64,000 bases of DNA from Crocinitomicaceae bacterium (GCA_021325675.1 JAJTCM010000002.1:372001-436000); one strand, 5' to 3'; numbered from the stretch's first letter, positions 35,229-44,012 are shown. Notes: generated from the sequence alone by a model not told the origin. Translations and numbers: made by a program.

Positions 35229-36224
35229 ATGAACCTCGAAAGCCTTTATCAGAAAATCCGGCAGCCGGAAACACTGGATTCTGCGGATCTCCCGGCCTTG
35301 AAAGATTTATGCGCCAAATATCCGTACGCGCAGCTGTTTTCTGTGCTTTACCTCAAAGCCCTGGCCCAAAGCAAGGATTTGCATTTCGAGGATGAATTGC
35401 AGCAGCACGCCTATAAAATCACGGACCGTGCCAAGCTTTACGAGCTCATTCATGAAAATTCCGGATCGGATCAGGAAATAACCGCTCTTCCGATGGAGGA
35501 AGATTTCAATAAAGAAAGCGTACAGCCGCAACATGAAGAAACTGCCGCAGATGAACATCCAATAATCGGGGAAACCGCACAGGCGCAGCAATTGACGCCT
35601 CAGCCTGGTGAAAATCAGGAATCCGAAGCATTTGAACAGACGAAGCATGCTGTCTCTCAATCTGCCGAAGATCAGGAAATCCCTTCGGAAGAAGAAAAGC
35701 CTGCTGCAGCCGGCATCCGTGAAATCGACGAGCTGGATAAAGAAATCCTTTCAAGCGTGATGGCGACGGCTTACTCCCTGGAGCTGGAAGAAAAGCAGCA
35801 TGAGGATCAACAGAATAAAGATGTGGCAAAGCCGGAATCTATTCCAACTCCTCCGGATGAAGATCCTAAAAGAGATCTCAATCAATCCCGCAGCTTTACG
35901 TCCTGGCTGAAACTGGCTTCGGAAACAACACAAGATCAGCCCAAAGCGGAAAAGGAAAGCGATAAGATCATTGAAAAATTTATCCGCGAAGAGCCGGAAC
36001 GCTTCAAACCGAAAACCGAATTCTATTCCGCTCCCAAAAAAGCAAAAGAAAGCATCAGTGAAGGGAAGCTCATTTATACGGAAACTTTAGCGAATATTTA
36101 TGCCTTGCAGGGGAATTATCCGAAGGCAATTACAGCTTTTCAACAATTAATGTTGACAATTCCGGAAAAAAAGCTTTACTTTGCACAAAAAATTGAAGAA
36201 TTAAACAAAAAAATAAATTCATAA
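35229..36224 (+). CDS. TPR-containing protein upstream of secG
   Basis: The 331-residue protein is soluble. The N-terminal 80 residues are helical (LKDLCAKYPYAQLFSVLYLK), a long acidic, glutamine- and proline-rich linker follows (residues about 85-230), and the last 50 residues form a TPR-like pair (TETLANIYALQGNYPKAITA, FQQLMLTIPEKKLYFAQKI). Bacteroidota genomes carry a similar gene between lptE and secG. The stop is immediately followed by the secG ATG, so it belongs to the operon. The function is not known. Confidence 0.78.
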   Translation: MNLESLYQKIRQPETLDSADLPALKDLCAKYPYAQLFSVLYLKALAQSKDLHFEDELQQHAYKITDRAKLYELIHENSGSDQEITALPMEEDFNKESVQPQHEETAADEHPIIGETAQAQQLTPQPGENQESEAFEQTKHAVSQSAEDQEIPSEEEKPAAAGIREIDELDKEILSSVMATAYSLELEEKQHEDQQNKDVAKPESIPTPPDEDPKRDLNQSRSFTSWLKLASETTQDQPKAEKESDKIIEKFIREEPERFKPKTEFYSAPKKAKESISEGKLIYTETLANIYALQGNYPKAITAFQQLMLTIPEKKLYFAQKIEELNKKINS

Positions 36225-36551
36225 ATGGCAACTCTTTTATCCATCATTATCATTTTAGCTAGTATTTTACTGGTGTTTATCGTTTTTATACAAAACCCGA
36301 AGGGAGGAGGCTTGTCTTCTGATTTTGGCGCTGCCCACCAGTTAGGCGGTGTTCAGAAAACCAATGATTTTGTAGAGAAAGCTACCTGGTCGCTCGCAGC
36401 GATTATCGCAGTGGTAAGTATCGTTTTAACTTTAAAAAGCACTCCGGAAACACCGAAAATGCCTGAACAGCAACAACAGGAGCAAGGTCAGGGCGGACAA
36501 GGCCAACAAGGCCAGGGTGGTCAGCAGCAAGGCGCAGGTCAGCCGCAGTAA
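36225..36551 (+). CDS. secG: Preprotein translocase subunit SecG
   Basis: SecG is the small non-essential subunit of the SecYEG channel. The 108-residue protein has two membrane helices (LSIIIILASILLVFIVFIQN and WSLAAIIAVVSIVLTL) flanking the family motif NPKGGGLSSDFG, then an unusual tail rich in glutamine and glycine (residues about 83-108). It begins directly after the TPR gene stop and is followed by a strong terminator, so it ends the operon. Confidence 0.95.
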   Translation: MATLLSIIIILASILLVFIVFIQNPKGGGLSSDFGAAHQLGGVQKTNDFVEKATWSLAAIIAVVSIVLTLKSTPETPKMPEQQQQEQGQGGQGQQGQGGQQQGAGQPQ

Positions 36552-36573
36552 TCCCCGGAACAAAATATTCAGG

Positions 36574-36606
36574 AGCCACTTGTCAATGACGGGTGGCTTT
36601 TTTGTT
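36574..36606 (+). terminator. Rho-independent terminator after secG
   Basis: The stem AGCCACTTGTCA / TGACGGGTGGCT pairs along 12 positions with two G-T pairs and is followed by a T-rich run (CTTTTTTGTTTTT). Confidence 0.85.
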
Positions 36607-36703
36607 TTTATTGGCTTTTGCGATATTAAGACCTTTCCCTGACATCTTAGCATCTTTTAACAACAGGAAAAAACCAAAACGCCTTTTATTTCGTTAATTG
36701 AAT

Positions 36704-37744
36704 ATGAAAACAGTGACAACCATTTTTAGTTTTGTTTGTTTTTCTATATTTGGCTGCTCGGATGCACACCCGGATACAGTAAAAAACAAAAGCTTCGGTA
36801 TGGCCGGAAAAGTAGTGAAATCAGAAAAAGAGTGGAAAATGGAATTAGACGACGAAACATATCGCATTACGCGCCAGAAAGGAACAGAACGGGCTTTCAC
36901 AGGAAAATACTGGAACCATCATGAAAAAGGCGAATATCGCTGCGTATGCTGCGGGAACCCTTTGTTTGAAAGCAAAACGAAATTTGATTCAAGAACAGGA
37001 TGGCCGAGCTTTTATGATGTAGTGGCACATAAAAATATAGGTGAAGTTAAAGATAACAGCCTGGGAATAGCCCGCACGGAAGTGGTTTGCGCGAAATGCG
37101 ATGCCCATTTGGGCCACGTGTTCGATGACGGCCCGAAACCAACAGGTTTGCGTTATTGCATCAATTCCGCTTCCCTGAATTTTGTGGGAGAAAAGGAACT
37201 GGAGGAGGAAAACCGCCGCAAAGAAGCTACGTTTGGCGCTGGATGTTTCTGGTGTATCGAAGCTTGTTTTAAAGAGCTGGAAGGCGTTGTTTCGGTACAA
37301 TCCGGTTATTCCGGCGGTGCGAAGGTCAACCCGACTTACGAAGAAGTATGCGGCGGTAAAACCGGTCACGCGGAGGTGGCCCGCATTGTTTACGATCCGG
37401 CCGTGATTTCTTTCGATGAGCTGCTTGAAGCCTTCTGGTTTGTTCATGATCCGACACAGCTCAATCGCCAAGGCAACGATATCGGAACACAATACCGCTC
37501 GGTGATTTTTTACCACGATGAGGAACAGCGGGAAATTGCCGAAAAATACAAGCAGCGACTCACCGAAGAGAAAGTGTGGGACAAGCCTATTGTAACGGAA
37601 ATCTCAAAGCTGACGAATTTCTACCCGGCAGAGGATTATCACAACAATTACCTGGAGCTTAACCCGGAAAATGCGTATTGCCAGGCGATTGTAAGACCTA
37701 AAGTAGATAAATTCAAAAAGGTTTTTGCAAAAAAGTTAAAGTAA
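36704..37744 (+). CDS. msrBA: Lipidated MsrB-MsrA methionine sulfoxide reductase fusion
   Basis: The start is the ATG at 36704; the frame open from a TTG 6 bp earlier is less likely. [18 protein letters not shown] is a lipoprotein signal (Cys18). MsrB comes first: zinc cysteines Cys80/83 and Cys129/132, and catalytic [11 protein letters not shown] (Cys152). MsrA follows with GAGCFWCIE (Cys181) and [20 protein letters not shown]. The two domains reduce the R and S forms of methionine sulfoxide in proteins. The lipid anchor places the enzyme outside the cytoplasm, so it would repair envelope or surface proteins and needs an external source of reductant. Confidence 0.93.
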   Translation: MKTVTTIFSFVCFSIFGCSDAHPDTVKNKSFGMAGKVVKSEKEWKMELDDETYRITRQKGTERAFTGKYWNHHEKGEYRCVCCGNPLFESKTKFDSRTGWPSFYDVVAHKNIGEVKDNSLGIARTEVVCAKCDAHLGHVFDDGPKPTGLRYCINSASLNFVGEKELEEENRRKEATFGAGCFWCIEACFKELEGVVSVQSGYSGGAKVNPTYEEVCGGKTGHAEVARIVYDPAVISFDELLEAFWFVHDPTQLNRQGNDIGTQYRSVIFYHDEEQREIAEKYKQRLTEEKVWDKPIVTEISKLTNFYPAEDYHNNYLELNPENAYCQAIVRPKVDKFKKVFAKKLK

Positions 37745-37775
37745 AGCCTAAATTAATATGTTGATTAGTAATTGC

Positions 37776-38384
37776 TTAGCGCTTGCGTTTCGAGCGGATA
37801 TTATTTGAAAACAGCCACAACAATAAAGCAAAAGCAAGCACCAAAATAGCCCCGGCGAAGCAGCTGATTGCCAGCACAAAGAAAAGGGCATTAACCGCTG
37901 AGGCTACGTTCAGGCCGATGAGGAGGAAAATAGTGGCCAGCAAGAGGAGCATACCGGCAATAGCAACATACAATAAAGCAAAATCATCCAATAAATTACG
38001 CCTGGCGCCCGTGTGTTTTCGTTCGCCCTCTTTTTGATTTTCTTCCTGACTGATGCTCGTTTTTCGTTCAGGCTTTAGTTCGGCTTTTTCAGTGTGTAGT
38101 GAAGGTGTATCAACCGAATACGCATTTACTTCAGCGGGTTTTATCTGATTTACAAACTTTTCTTGATCGACAATAGCAATTTCGTCAGCTATTTTTTCCT
38201 CATCCGGAGCTGTGAGCGAATAACTCTCCTGTGGTTCAGCTTCCACTTTTTCAGAAGGATTAACCGCTTTTTTCTGCCAATGCCACTGAACGAAATAGCC
38301 TTTGTTAACGGTACGTTTTTGAATTGTACACGCAGAAGCTGCGGCCAGGATACAAAACAGGAAAAAGAGTTGTCGGAGCTTCAT
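37776..38384 (-). CDS. Lipoprotein of the tandem QKRTVNxGYFVQW pair, second gene
   Basis: MKLRQLFFLFCILAAASAC is a lipoprotein signal (Cys19). Immediately after the cysteine comes TIQKRTVNKGYFVQWHW, almost the same as in the gene upstream. A charged linker of about 90 residues follows, then three close membrane helices (FALLYVAIAGMLLLLATIFL and on to the end) and a basic tail NIRSKRKR. A lipid-anchored N-terminus plus C-terminal membrane helices implies that the linker faces the periplasm. It starts 2 bp after the stop of its paralogue. The family is not recognised. Confidence 0.7.
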   Translation of the reverse strand: MKLRQLFFLFCILAAASACTIQKRTVNKGYFVQWHWQKKAVNPSEKVEAEPQESYSLTAPDEEKIADEIAIVDQEKFVNQIKPAEVNAYSVDTPSLHTEKAELKPERKTSISQEENQKEGERKHTGARRNLLDDFALLYVAIAGMLLLLATIFLLIGLNVASAVNALFFVLAISCFAGAILVLAFALLLWLFSNNIRSKRKR

Positions 38385-38386
38385 CG

Positions 38387-39112
38387 TTATTTGTTAAGTA
38401 AAATAATAAAATAAACAAAGAACAAAATGTATGAAATAAGGAACAGGAGGTGTATGATCTGTTTGCCGCGTTTTATTTTCTGATTCTGCTGTTTAGAGCT
38501 CACCCCGGTATAACCTTCTTCCTGCTCCCGTTTTAAAATATGTGACATTTTAAAGAAGGCCAATGTCTTAAAAAAGCTCATCACCAAAACGTGGGCAATG
38601 GGGAATAATAAAATCACAATGGCAATATCACCGGTAGATAAAAGGAAAACGGCCAGGGCCCATCCCAGGAAAAGCGTAAGTAGACAAACGGCCAGGTTTC
38701 CTATTCCCATCGCAATATAATACTCCCGGCCCCTTTCCTTTTTTTCTTTTGGCGCCTGCGGAATACTTACTGATTGGTGAAACGTTTTGGATTGCTTTAT
38801 CTTCTGGGGAAAAAAACCCATACGCGCTTGCTTCAGCCTGTTCCCTTCTTCCGGATAAACAGCTGCTTCGGGACTACTTTCTACGTGTGCCGTTTCGATG
38901 CTTGAAACAGAGTCTGTGGAAATAAGCGCAATACGCTTTTCCTCTTGTGGATCGCTCCGGATGATGTTTGCTGTTCCGGGATCATTGCCGGTCTTTGCTT
39001 TGAAGTGCCATTGCACGAAATAACCCCGGTTTACAGTCCTTTTCTGAACTGTGCAAGCCGTGAACATCCAAAAGAACAGGAGAAAATAAGCAAAGGAAGG
39101 CATCTTTTTCAT
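38387..39112 (-). CDS. Lipoprotein of the tandem QKRTVNxGYFVQW pair, first gene
   Basis: The start at 39112 (MKKMPSFAYFLLFFWMFTAC, Cys20) gives a normal lipoprotein signal; the open frame upstream adds 18 unlikely residues. TVQKRTVNRGYFVQWHF follows the cysteine. After a linker with EEGNRLKQARMGFFPQK come hydrophobic helices (NLAVCLLTLFLGWALAVFLL, IAIVILLFPIAHVLVMSFF) and a last one (LFLISYILFFVYFIILL). Outside the motif it resembles its neighbour in layout but little in sequence, so the duplication is old or the motif is the functional part. Function is unknown. Confidence 0.7.
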   Translation of the reverse strand: MKKMPSFAYFLLFFWMFTACTVQKRTVNRGYFVQWHFKAKTGNDPGTANIIRSDPQEEKRIALISTDSVSSIETAHVESSPEAAVYPEEGNRLKQARMGFFPQKIKQSKTFHQSVSIPQAPKEKKERGREYYIAMGIGNLAVCLLTLFLGWALAVFLLSTGDIAIVILLFPIAHVLVMSFFKTLAFFKMSHILKREQEEGYTGVSSKQQNQKIKRGKQIIHLLFLISYILFFVYFIILLNK

Positions 39113-39204
39113 AAGATGGCGGCTGAATGAGTTAACCGGAACTAAGATAAAAATAAAAAGCCACAAATGTATTTATAAGGGAAAAAAATGCAAACTTTGC
39201 CGCC

Positions 39205-39777
39205 ATGGCAGCCAATTTTATTTCCGACCGGCATTTTGAAAAATGTAATTTTTCTACAGATCCGCCCGAAAGGGGAACGTATGAAAATTGCACCTTTGAG
39301 GACTGTGACTTTTCCGGCGGAAATTTATCACTGCTTTCCTTTGAAGAATGCGAATTCCGGAACTGCAACCTGAGCCTGGTGAAAATGGGTGAAACGGCTT
39401 TGAAGAACGTGCAGTTTTCAGATTGTAAAATGATCGGGATCCATTTTGAACACTGCAATCCTTTTTTGCTGGCTTTCACTTTCGAAAACTGCAAGCTCGA
39501 CCTGTCATCGTTTTACGGCTTAAAAATCAAAAAAACGACGTTCGAAAACTGTTCGCTCCACGAGGTTGATTTGTCGTCCTGCGATCTTGAAGGAGCTTCG
39601 TTCATTAACTGCGATTTGCTCGGCAGCCGTTTTGACCGTACGAACCTCGAAAAAGCGGATTTACGCTCAGCTTTCAATTACAGCATCGACCCGGAAAACA
39701 ATAAGCTCCGCAAAGCGAAATTTTCCCTCTCAGGCGTGAAAGGCTTATTACATAAATACGAGATCTCAATCAGCTAA
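39205..39777 (+). CDS. Pentapeptide-repeat protein
   Basis: The 190-residue protein has an A(N/D)LxF-type five-residue periodicity over nearly its whole length: YENCTFEDCDFSGGNLS, FEECEFRNCNLS, FENCKLDLSSF, LSSCDLEGASFINCDLLGSR and DRTNLEKADLRS. This folds as a right-handed beta helix. There is no signal peptide or membrane helix. Some such proteins mimic DNA and inhibit gyrase, but most have no known role. Its last 12 bases overlap the end of the convergent hydrolase gene. Confidence 0.88.
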   Translation: MAANFISDRHFEKCNFSTDPPERGTYENCTFEDCDFSGGNLSLLSFEECEFRNCNLSLVKMGETALKNVQFSDCKMIGIHFEHCNPFLLAFTFENCKLDLSSFYGLKIKKTTFENCSLHEVDLSSCDLEGASFINCDLLGSRFDRTNLEKADLRSAFNYSIDPENNKLRKAKFSLSGVKGLLHKYEISIS

Positions 39778-40644
39778 GCGTTCTAACGGCCGCGTGAGAC
39801 AAGTGGGCCCGCCGCCGCCTTTGACACTGATTTCATTCCCGGTATATTCGTGCACGGTACACCCTGCATCCAGCAAACGCTGCTTGGTAACGGGATTTCC
39901 TTTCACCATAAGACAAACAGAATCTTCGAGCGCGAGCACGTTGCAACCCATCGAATCGTATTCTTCTTCGGGAACTTCCACCAGGCGGTAACCACGCTTC
40001 AGCAGCTCGTTCCGGAAGGAAATCGGCATCAGCGGCGAATAAACAACGGCTATATTTTTAGCAACCGGACTGAATATCGACATCAGGTGAAATACATCGC
40101 TTTGCCCCCGGAAATGCGGCAGGGAATAAGATACAACACTGACACCGTGCGGCTCGAGTAAATTTCTCAGCTGGGCAATTCCTTCTTCATTGGTGCGGTA
40201 CGTATGCCCCACTGCCAGCGTCTTTTCGTCCAGCCAGGCCACATCGCCGCCTTCTACCGTTCCGGGCGCAGTAATTTCACCCAGGATTTGAATTCCCAGG
40301 CTTTCATATAATTTACGGGCTTCAGCGGGTTCGTCCAGGCGGTTTTCTTTTCCCATCGTACAGAGGATCATCCCGAAATCCGTAGCGATGGAAGCATCCC
40401 GGCAATAAATGGAATCAATGGAAATCTCGGCTTGCGGCAGGTAATCAATCTGTGCCCCGCTTTGACGGATATACGCTTCAAAATCCCGGTATTCGGAAAG
40501 GGCGCCTCCAAAATCCGGTTTTCCGAGAAAGTTGAGGTTTTTCCACTCCCGTTCAAGTCTCGAATCGCTGTCAAAAGCGTTTTCAGCCGGCTTTATAATG
40601 ATGCGTTTGATTTTCCCCGTTTCAGAGTGACACGTATATTTCAT
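39766..40644 (-). CDS. Dimethylarginine-hydrolase-like amidinotransferase-fold enzyme
   Basis: The start is the ATG at 40644 (a TTG lies 6 bp earlier). The 292-residue protein has the guanidine-modifying fold: SIYCRDASIATDFG (about 78-91), TVEGGDVAW (catalytic Glu131 by analogy), SDVFHLMSIF (His186) and GGGGPTCLTRPL (Cys282, the nucleophile). The ...RTNEEGIAQLR segment resembles dimethylarginine dimethylaminohydrolase (DDAH), while the C-terminal cysteine loop resembles arginine deiminase. The likely reaction is hydrolysis of a (methyl)guanidino group to a ureido group plus an amine. It closes the four-gene operon, 9 bp after the transporter gene. Confidence 0.85.
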   Translation of the reverse strand: MKYTCHSETGKIKRIIIKPAENAFDSDSRLEREWKNLNFLGKPDFGGALSEYRDFEAYIRQSGAQIDYLPQAEISIDSIYCRDASIATDFGMILCTMGKENRLDEPAEARKLYESLGIQILGEITAPGTVEGGDVAWLDEKTLAVGHTYRTNEEGIAQLRNLLEPHGVSVVSYSLPHFRGQSDVFHLMSIFSPVAKNIAVVYSPLMPISFRNELLKRGYRLVEVPEEEYDSMGCNVLALEDSVCLMVKGNPVTKQRLLDAGCTVHEYTGNEISVKGGGGPTCLTRPLERLAD

Positions 40645-40653
40645 GTTCAATTT

Positions 40654-41934
40654 TTAAGTGCGTTTAAATAGAAAATATCCGGGTATTCCGGCGACAAGAA
40701 GTGCCAGTCCCCAGTAAATTGATTCAGCGCCCGAACCGATAATGGCCCAGGCAACAAAAATAATGGCTAAAACCGTAAGCGTAATTTTCAGGATATTTTT
40801 TTCCCCGCGAAGCAATAGCAGCAGGAAAGCCGAAGCGGTAAACAAATAAGGCAGCAGCGCCATGAGTGTCGAAAGCAGTAAAATAAACTGGAAAGTACTG
40901 ACGAAATTTTCAGTGAAGTTCAGGGCAACCATGATGGAAACCAAAACACTTGAGATCATCAATCCTGCTGTTGGCATTCCGTGACGGTTTTTGCGGGCAA
41001 AGATCTTGGGAAAAACACCGTCTTCCGCAGCTGCAGCCGGAACTTGCCCCTGCATGAGGATCCAGCCGTTCAACGCCCCAAAAGCCGAAATCAGCGCCCC
41101 GGTTGCAACGAGATAAGCCGCTGGCTGGCCCCAGAGTATAGACGCAGCCGCTGCAAAAGGAGAGGAAGAATTTTTCAGCTCGGCGGGTGGGATCAAGCCC
41201 ATCAGTACGGCGGAGCTCAGGATATAAATCACGATCGCTGCGGACGTGCCGAACAGCGTTGCGCGCGGGATCGTTTTTCCCGAATTTTCAATCCCAGCGG
41301 AAGGAATGGTGGCGCTTTCGAGCCCCAGGAAAGCAAAGAGCGCGAGCGTTAGGGCTGAAGTCATGGCCGGGAAAAAGGAAGTACCAGCCGGAAGATCAGC
41401 CTTAAAATAATCGAAATTGAGAAAAAACAAACCGTAAATCCCGATCGCCAGCAAGGGAATTATTTTGATAATTGTTGTAATCAATTGCAAGCTTCCGGAA
41501 ACAGTAATTTCGCGGGTATTAACCCAGGTGAGCAGCCAGACTGCAGCTAGCCCGGCAAGGACCGGGTAAAGCGAATTTTCATGCAAAACCGGGAAAAATA
41601 CGCTCAAGTAGCTCACAAAAGCAACAGCGATAGCGGCATTTGTCGTCCAGATAGAAATCCAATAACCCCAGGCTACAAGATATGCCGGAAAATCACCGAA
41701 TGCAACGCGGGTATAAGCGTAAGGCCCGCCCTGAAGCCCGGGATACAAAGCCGCCATACTTTTAAATACAAAAGCTAATACCAATGCCCCCAAAGCTGCC
41801 ATCCCCCATGCAGGCAAACTGATCCAGCCAAATGCGGCCATGCTTGCAGGCAGTAAAAAAATACCCGAGCCGATCATATTTCCCAATACGAGCGAGCTTG
41901 CACTCCAAAAACCGAGTTTGCCGTTTTGTTCCAT
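40654..41934 (-). CDS. APC-family amino-acid permease
   Basis: The start at 41934 (MEQNGKLGFWSASSLVLGNM) lies 1 bp after the stop of the CtlX-like gene; the longer frame is a shadow of that gene. The 426-residue protein has about 12 membrane helices and the APC motifs LGNMIGSGIFLLPAS in the first helix (backbone binding of the amino group) and FAFLGLESATIPSAGIEN in the sixth. It is nearest in style to the AdiC/YjeH branch (arginine/agmatine or related substrates). Placed between two guanidino/ureido-group hydrolases, it probably imports or exchanges their substrate or product. Confidence 0.9.
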   Translation of the reverse strand: MEQNGKLGFWSASSLVLGNMIGSGIFLLPASMAAFGWISLPAWGMAALGALVLAFVFKSMAALYPGLQGGPYAYTRVAFGDFPAYLVAWGYWISIWTTNAAIAVAFVSYLSVFFPVLHENSLYPVLAGLAAVWLLTWVNTREITVSGSLQLITTIIKIIPLLAIGIYGLFFLNFDYFKADLPAGTSFFPAMTSALTLALFAFLGLESATIPSAGIENSGKTIPRATLFGTSAAIVIYILSSAVLMGLIPPAELKNSSSPFAAAASILWGQPAAYLVATGALISAFGALNGWILMQGQVPAAAAEDGVFPKIFARKNRHGMPTAGLMISSVLVSIMVALNFTENFVSTFQFILLLSTLMALLPYLFTASAFLLLLLRGEKNILKITLTVLAIIFVAWAIIGSGAESIYWGLALLVAGIPGYFLFKRT

Positions 41935-41935
41935 A

Positions 41936-42847
41936 TCAGAAAATTTCGGCCAGCATGCAGCGCGCGCTTCCGCCGCCAATGGTTTCAATGGTTTCGAGAT
42001 CGGGTGCCAGGATGAGGTTATTATGCCGCGCGATCTGTTCAAGCTGTATTTGCGTGAGCGAGCTTTTTGCTTTTTGCGACATCACCAGGAATTTTTCGCC
42101 CTGCTTGTTTTGCAGCTGAAGTGCATTCCCGGTAAAGTGCCGATAAATTTGTTCGTTTGAGAGTAAAATCAGTTCCTTGCCGAGCGATTCCAGCTTGTTT
42201 TTCACTCTTTCCCGGTCGTTTGGCGCAATAGTATCCAAGCCGATGAGCACAAAACTGTCAGCGATGCACAACATCACGTTTGTGTGATAAATCAGCTCGC
42301 CGGCTGGCCCCAAAGCTTGAAAGGCAACGATTTCGTTCCCGCTTTTCTGACTGTAAATTTCCAGCACATCAAAATTAGTTCGGGGTGAAAGTGCAGCAAA
42401 AGCCACGTTTTTTTCGTGGTCAATGATCAAGCTTCCCGTGCCTTCGAGGTAACGGCCGGATTTTTCGTAATCTTCTAAAAGACGGTCAACGCGGTACTTA
42501 TATTCTTGTTCAAGAAAAGAAATAATTTTCAGATCGCGTTCCGCACGCCGGTTTTCGGCCGCCATCGGGAAGGTGAGCAATACACCGTGTTGATCCGTGC
42601 AAAACCAATTGTTCGGGAAAATAGAATCGGGTGTTTGATCCGAATGGGCCTGGAAATCAAGCACGGTAATCCCATGATCTCTTAATAATTGTACAAAAGC
42701 CCGGAATTCTTGCAATGCTTTTTGCTGGATTTCTTCCGCGGAAAATCCGTGTTCTTTCTGCTGGAAGGAATTGCTCGCTTCCGTTTGCTGGTTGAAACCG
42801 AAATTCACCGGCTCAACCAGGAGGACTGTGTCGCAAATGCGCGCCAT
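41936..42847 (-). CDS. ctlX: CtlX-like citrulline hydrolase
   Basis: The 303-residue protein belongs to the amidinotransferase fold and has the opening VLLVEPVNFGFNQQTEASN seen in CtlX proteins, SIFPNNWFCTD (about 72-82), YLEGTGSLIIDHE (about 132-144), YHTNVMLCI and the C-terminal GGGSARCMLAEIF (Cys297, the nucleophile). In Francisella CtlX converts citrulline to ornithine. The gene shares one base with the stop of the Rieske gene and is followed 1 bp later by the permease gene, so all are translated together. The substrate may be citrulline or a related ureido compound. Confidence 0.85.
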   Translation of the reverse strand: MARICDTVLLVEPVNFGFNQQTEASNSFQQKEHGFSAEEIQQKALQEFRAFVQLLRDHGITVLDFQAHSDQTPDSIFPNNWFCTDQHGVLLTFPMAAENRRAERDLKIISFLEQEYKYRVDRLLEDYEKSGRYLEGTGSLIIDHEKNVAFAALSPRTNFDVLEIYSQKSGNEIVAFQALGPAGELIYHTNVMLCIADSFVLIGLDTIAPNDRERVKNKLESLGKELILLSNEQIYRHFTGNALQLQNKQGEKFLVMSQKAKSSLTQIQLEQIARHNNLILAPDLETIETIGGGSARCMLAEIF

Positions 42848-43926
42848 CAGGGAATAAATTTAGCCAGGAGGGAGTGAAAATGGTGTGTCCCCTGCTCGCG
42901 GGTCACGGAATAGCGTCCATGCGTATAAAAACGGGAGCGGATGCCTTTTTGCACCTGTTCCACGACTTCTTCGTCTTCCATTTCTACTGTTTCCAGGTCG
43001 GCGCCTGCCCCGTGACCGAATTTTTCTTCATCGAGAACGAAAGAATAAAAGCTAACTTTCGTTTCTTCCGGCGAAATAGGCTGGATAATGTTCAATGACA
43101 ATCCCCAGGGATAAAAATTAAACATCATGTTCGGGAAAACCCAGAAATAATATGCGGCGATATTTTTCCCGTTGTCTGGCGACGTGAACGGCAAATCAAA
43201 GCTCGGTTCGCCTTCCTTCGCAATCCCGATCTGCAGGTTCGAAAAGCGGAACAGTTCGGTTGTGTATTTATTAAAATCAAGGATTTCGTTCAGGCCTTTA
43301 TGTACGAATGGAATGTGAAAGCCTTCGAGGTAATTTTCGCAGTAAAGCGCCCAATTGGCGTTTACCGTAAATTCTTTGGATAAATCCGGGCGAAATTCCA
43401 GCTCGTCCATCGGGTACCACGCCATCCGCTCCTGCATTTCACCGAAAAAGTCATCCGGATTGGCGTCACAGCTCAGGCTGGTAAATAAAAGCTTGCCAAA
43501 CTGGAAAACAGGCAATTGCGGAAGGTTATCGGCTTCCGTCGGAAAATTTTCCACTTCCTGGAATTGCGGCATCATCATAAATTTTCCGCTGAGATCGAAC
43601 TGGCGGCCGTGGTAGCGACAGGTCAGCCGTTTCAGCTTACAGAGATCATTGACCAGGATATTTCCCCGGTGGGTGCAAACATTGCTCAGGCAGTGGATTT
43701 TTCCTTCTGCATCGCGTGTCAGGAGCAATGGCTCATCGAGGTAGTTTTCCAGCAGGGTAAAAGGCAGGGCGGAGCCGTTCTCAGGCAGCATGTCCGAAGT
43801 TCCGATATATTGAAAGCTTTTCGCAAAGATTTTTTCCTTGGAGCGTTCAAAAATTTCGGGGTTTAAATAAAAATCGGTTGAAATGGTTTTGGCGAAAGCG
43901 ATATCCGGGTCAATAACGAATTCCAT
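42847..43926 (-). CDS. Rieske non-heme iron oxygenase, alpha subunit
   Basis: The 359-residue protein has the Rieske [2Fe-2S] ligands CTH (Cys84, His86) and CRYH (Cys103, His106), and the mononuclear iron site in CENYLEGFHIPFVH (His204, His209). The C-terminus (GRYSVTREQGTHHFH) matches the group that includes choline and glycine-betaine monooxygenases. Such enzymes often N-demethylate or hydroxylate quaternary or methylated amines. No reductase gene is next to it, so electrons must come from elsewhere. It is the first gene of the operon; the methyltransferase gene is divergent 86 bp away. The substrate is unknown. Confidence 0.92.
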   Translation of the reverse strand: MEFVIDPDIAFAKTISTDFYLNPEIFERSKEKIFAKSFQYIGTSDMLPENGSALPFTLLENYLDEPLLLTRDAEGKIHCLSNVCTHRGNILVNDLCKLKRLTCRYHGRQFDLSGKFMMMPQFQEVENFPTEADNLPQLPVFQFGKLLFTSLSCDANPDDFFGEMQERMAWYPMDELEFRPDLSKEFTVNANWALYCENYLEGFHIPFVHKGLNEILDFNKYTTELFRFSNLQIGIAKEGEPSFDLPFTSPDNGKNIAAYYFWVFPNMMFNFYPWGLSLNIIQPISPEETKVSFYSFVLDEEKFGHGAGADLETVEMEDEEVVEQVQKGIRSRFYTHGRYSVTREQGTHHFHSLLAKFIP

Positions 43927-43996
43927 AGTGTTATTTTTTCAACGAAAATACAAAATAAAACCGAACAGGATGTAAGTGGCCGCAATTCAAATATGC

Positions 43997-44004
43997 TAAC
44001 TTTG
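43997..44004 (+). promoter_or_regulatory. -7 box for the methyltransferase gene
   Basis: TAACTTTG matches TAnnTTTG, 8 bases before the ATG at 44013. Confidence 0.45.
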
Positions 44005-44012
44005 TAAGGCTT

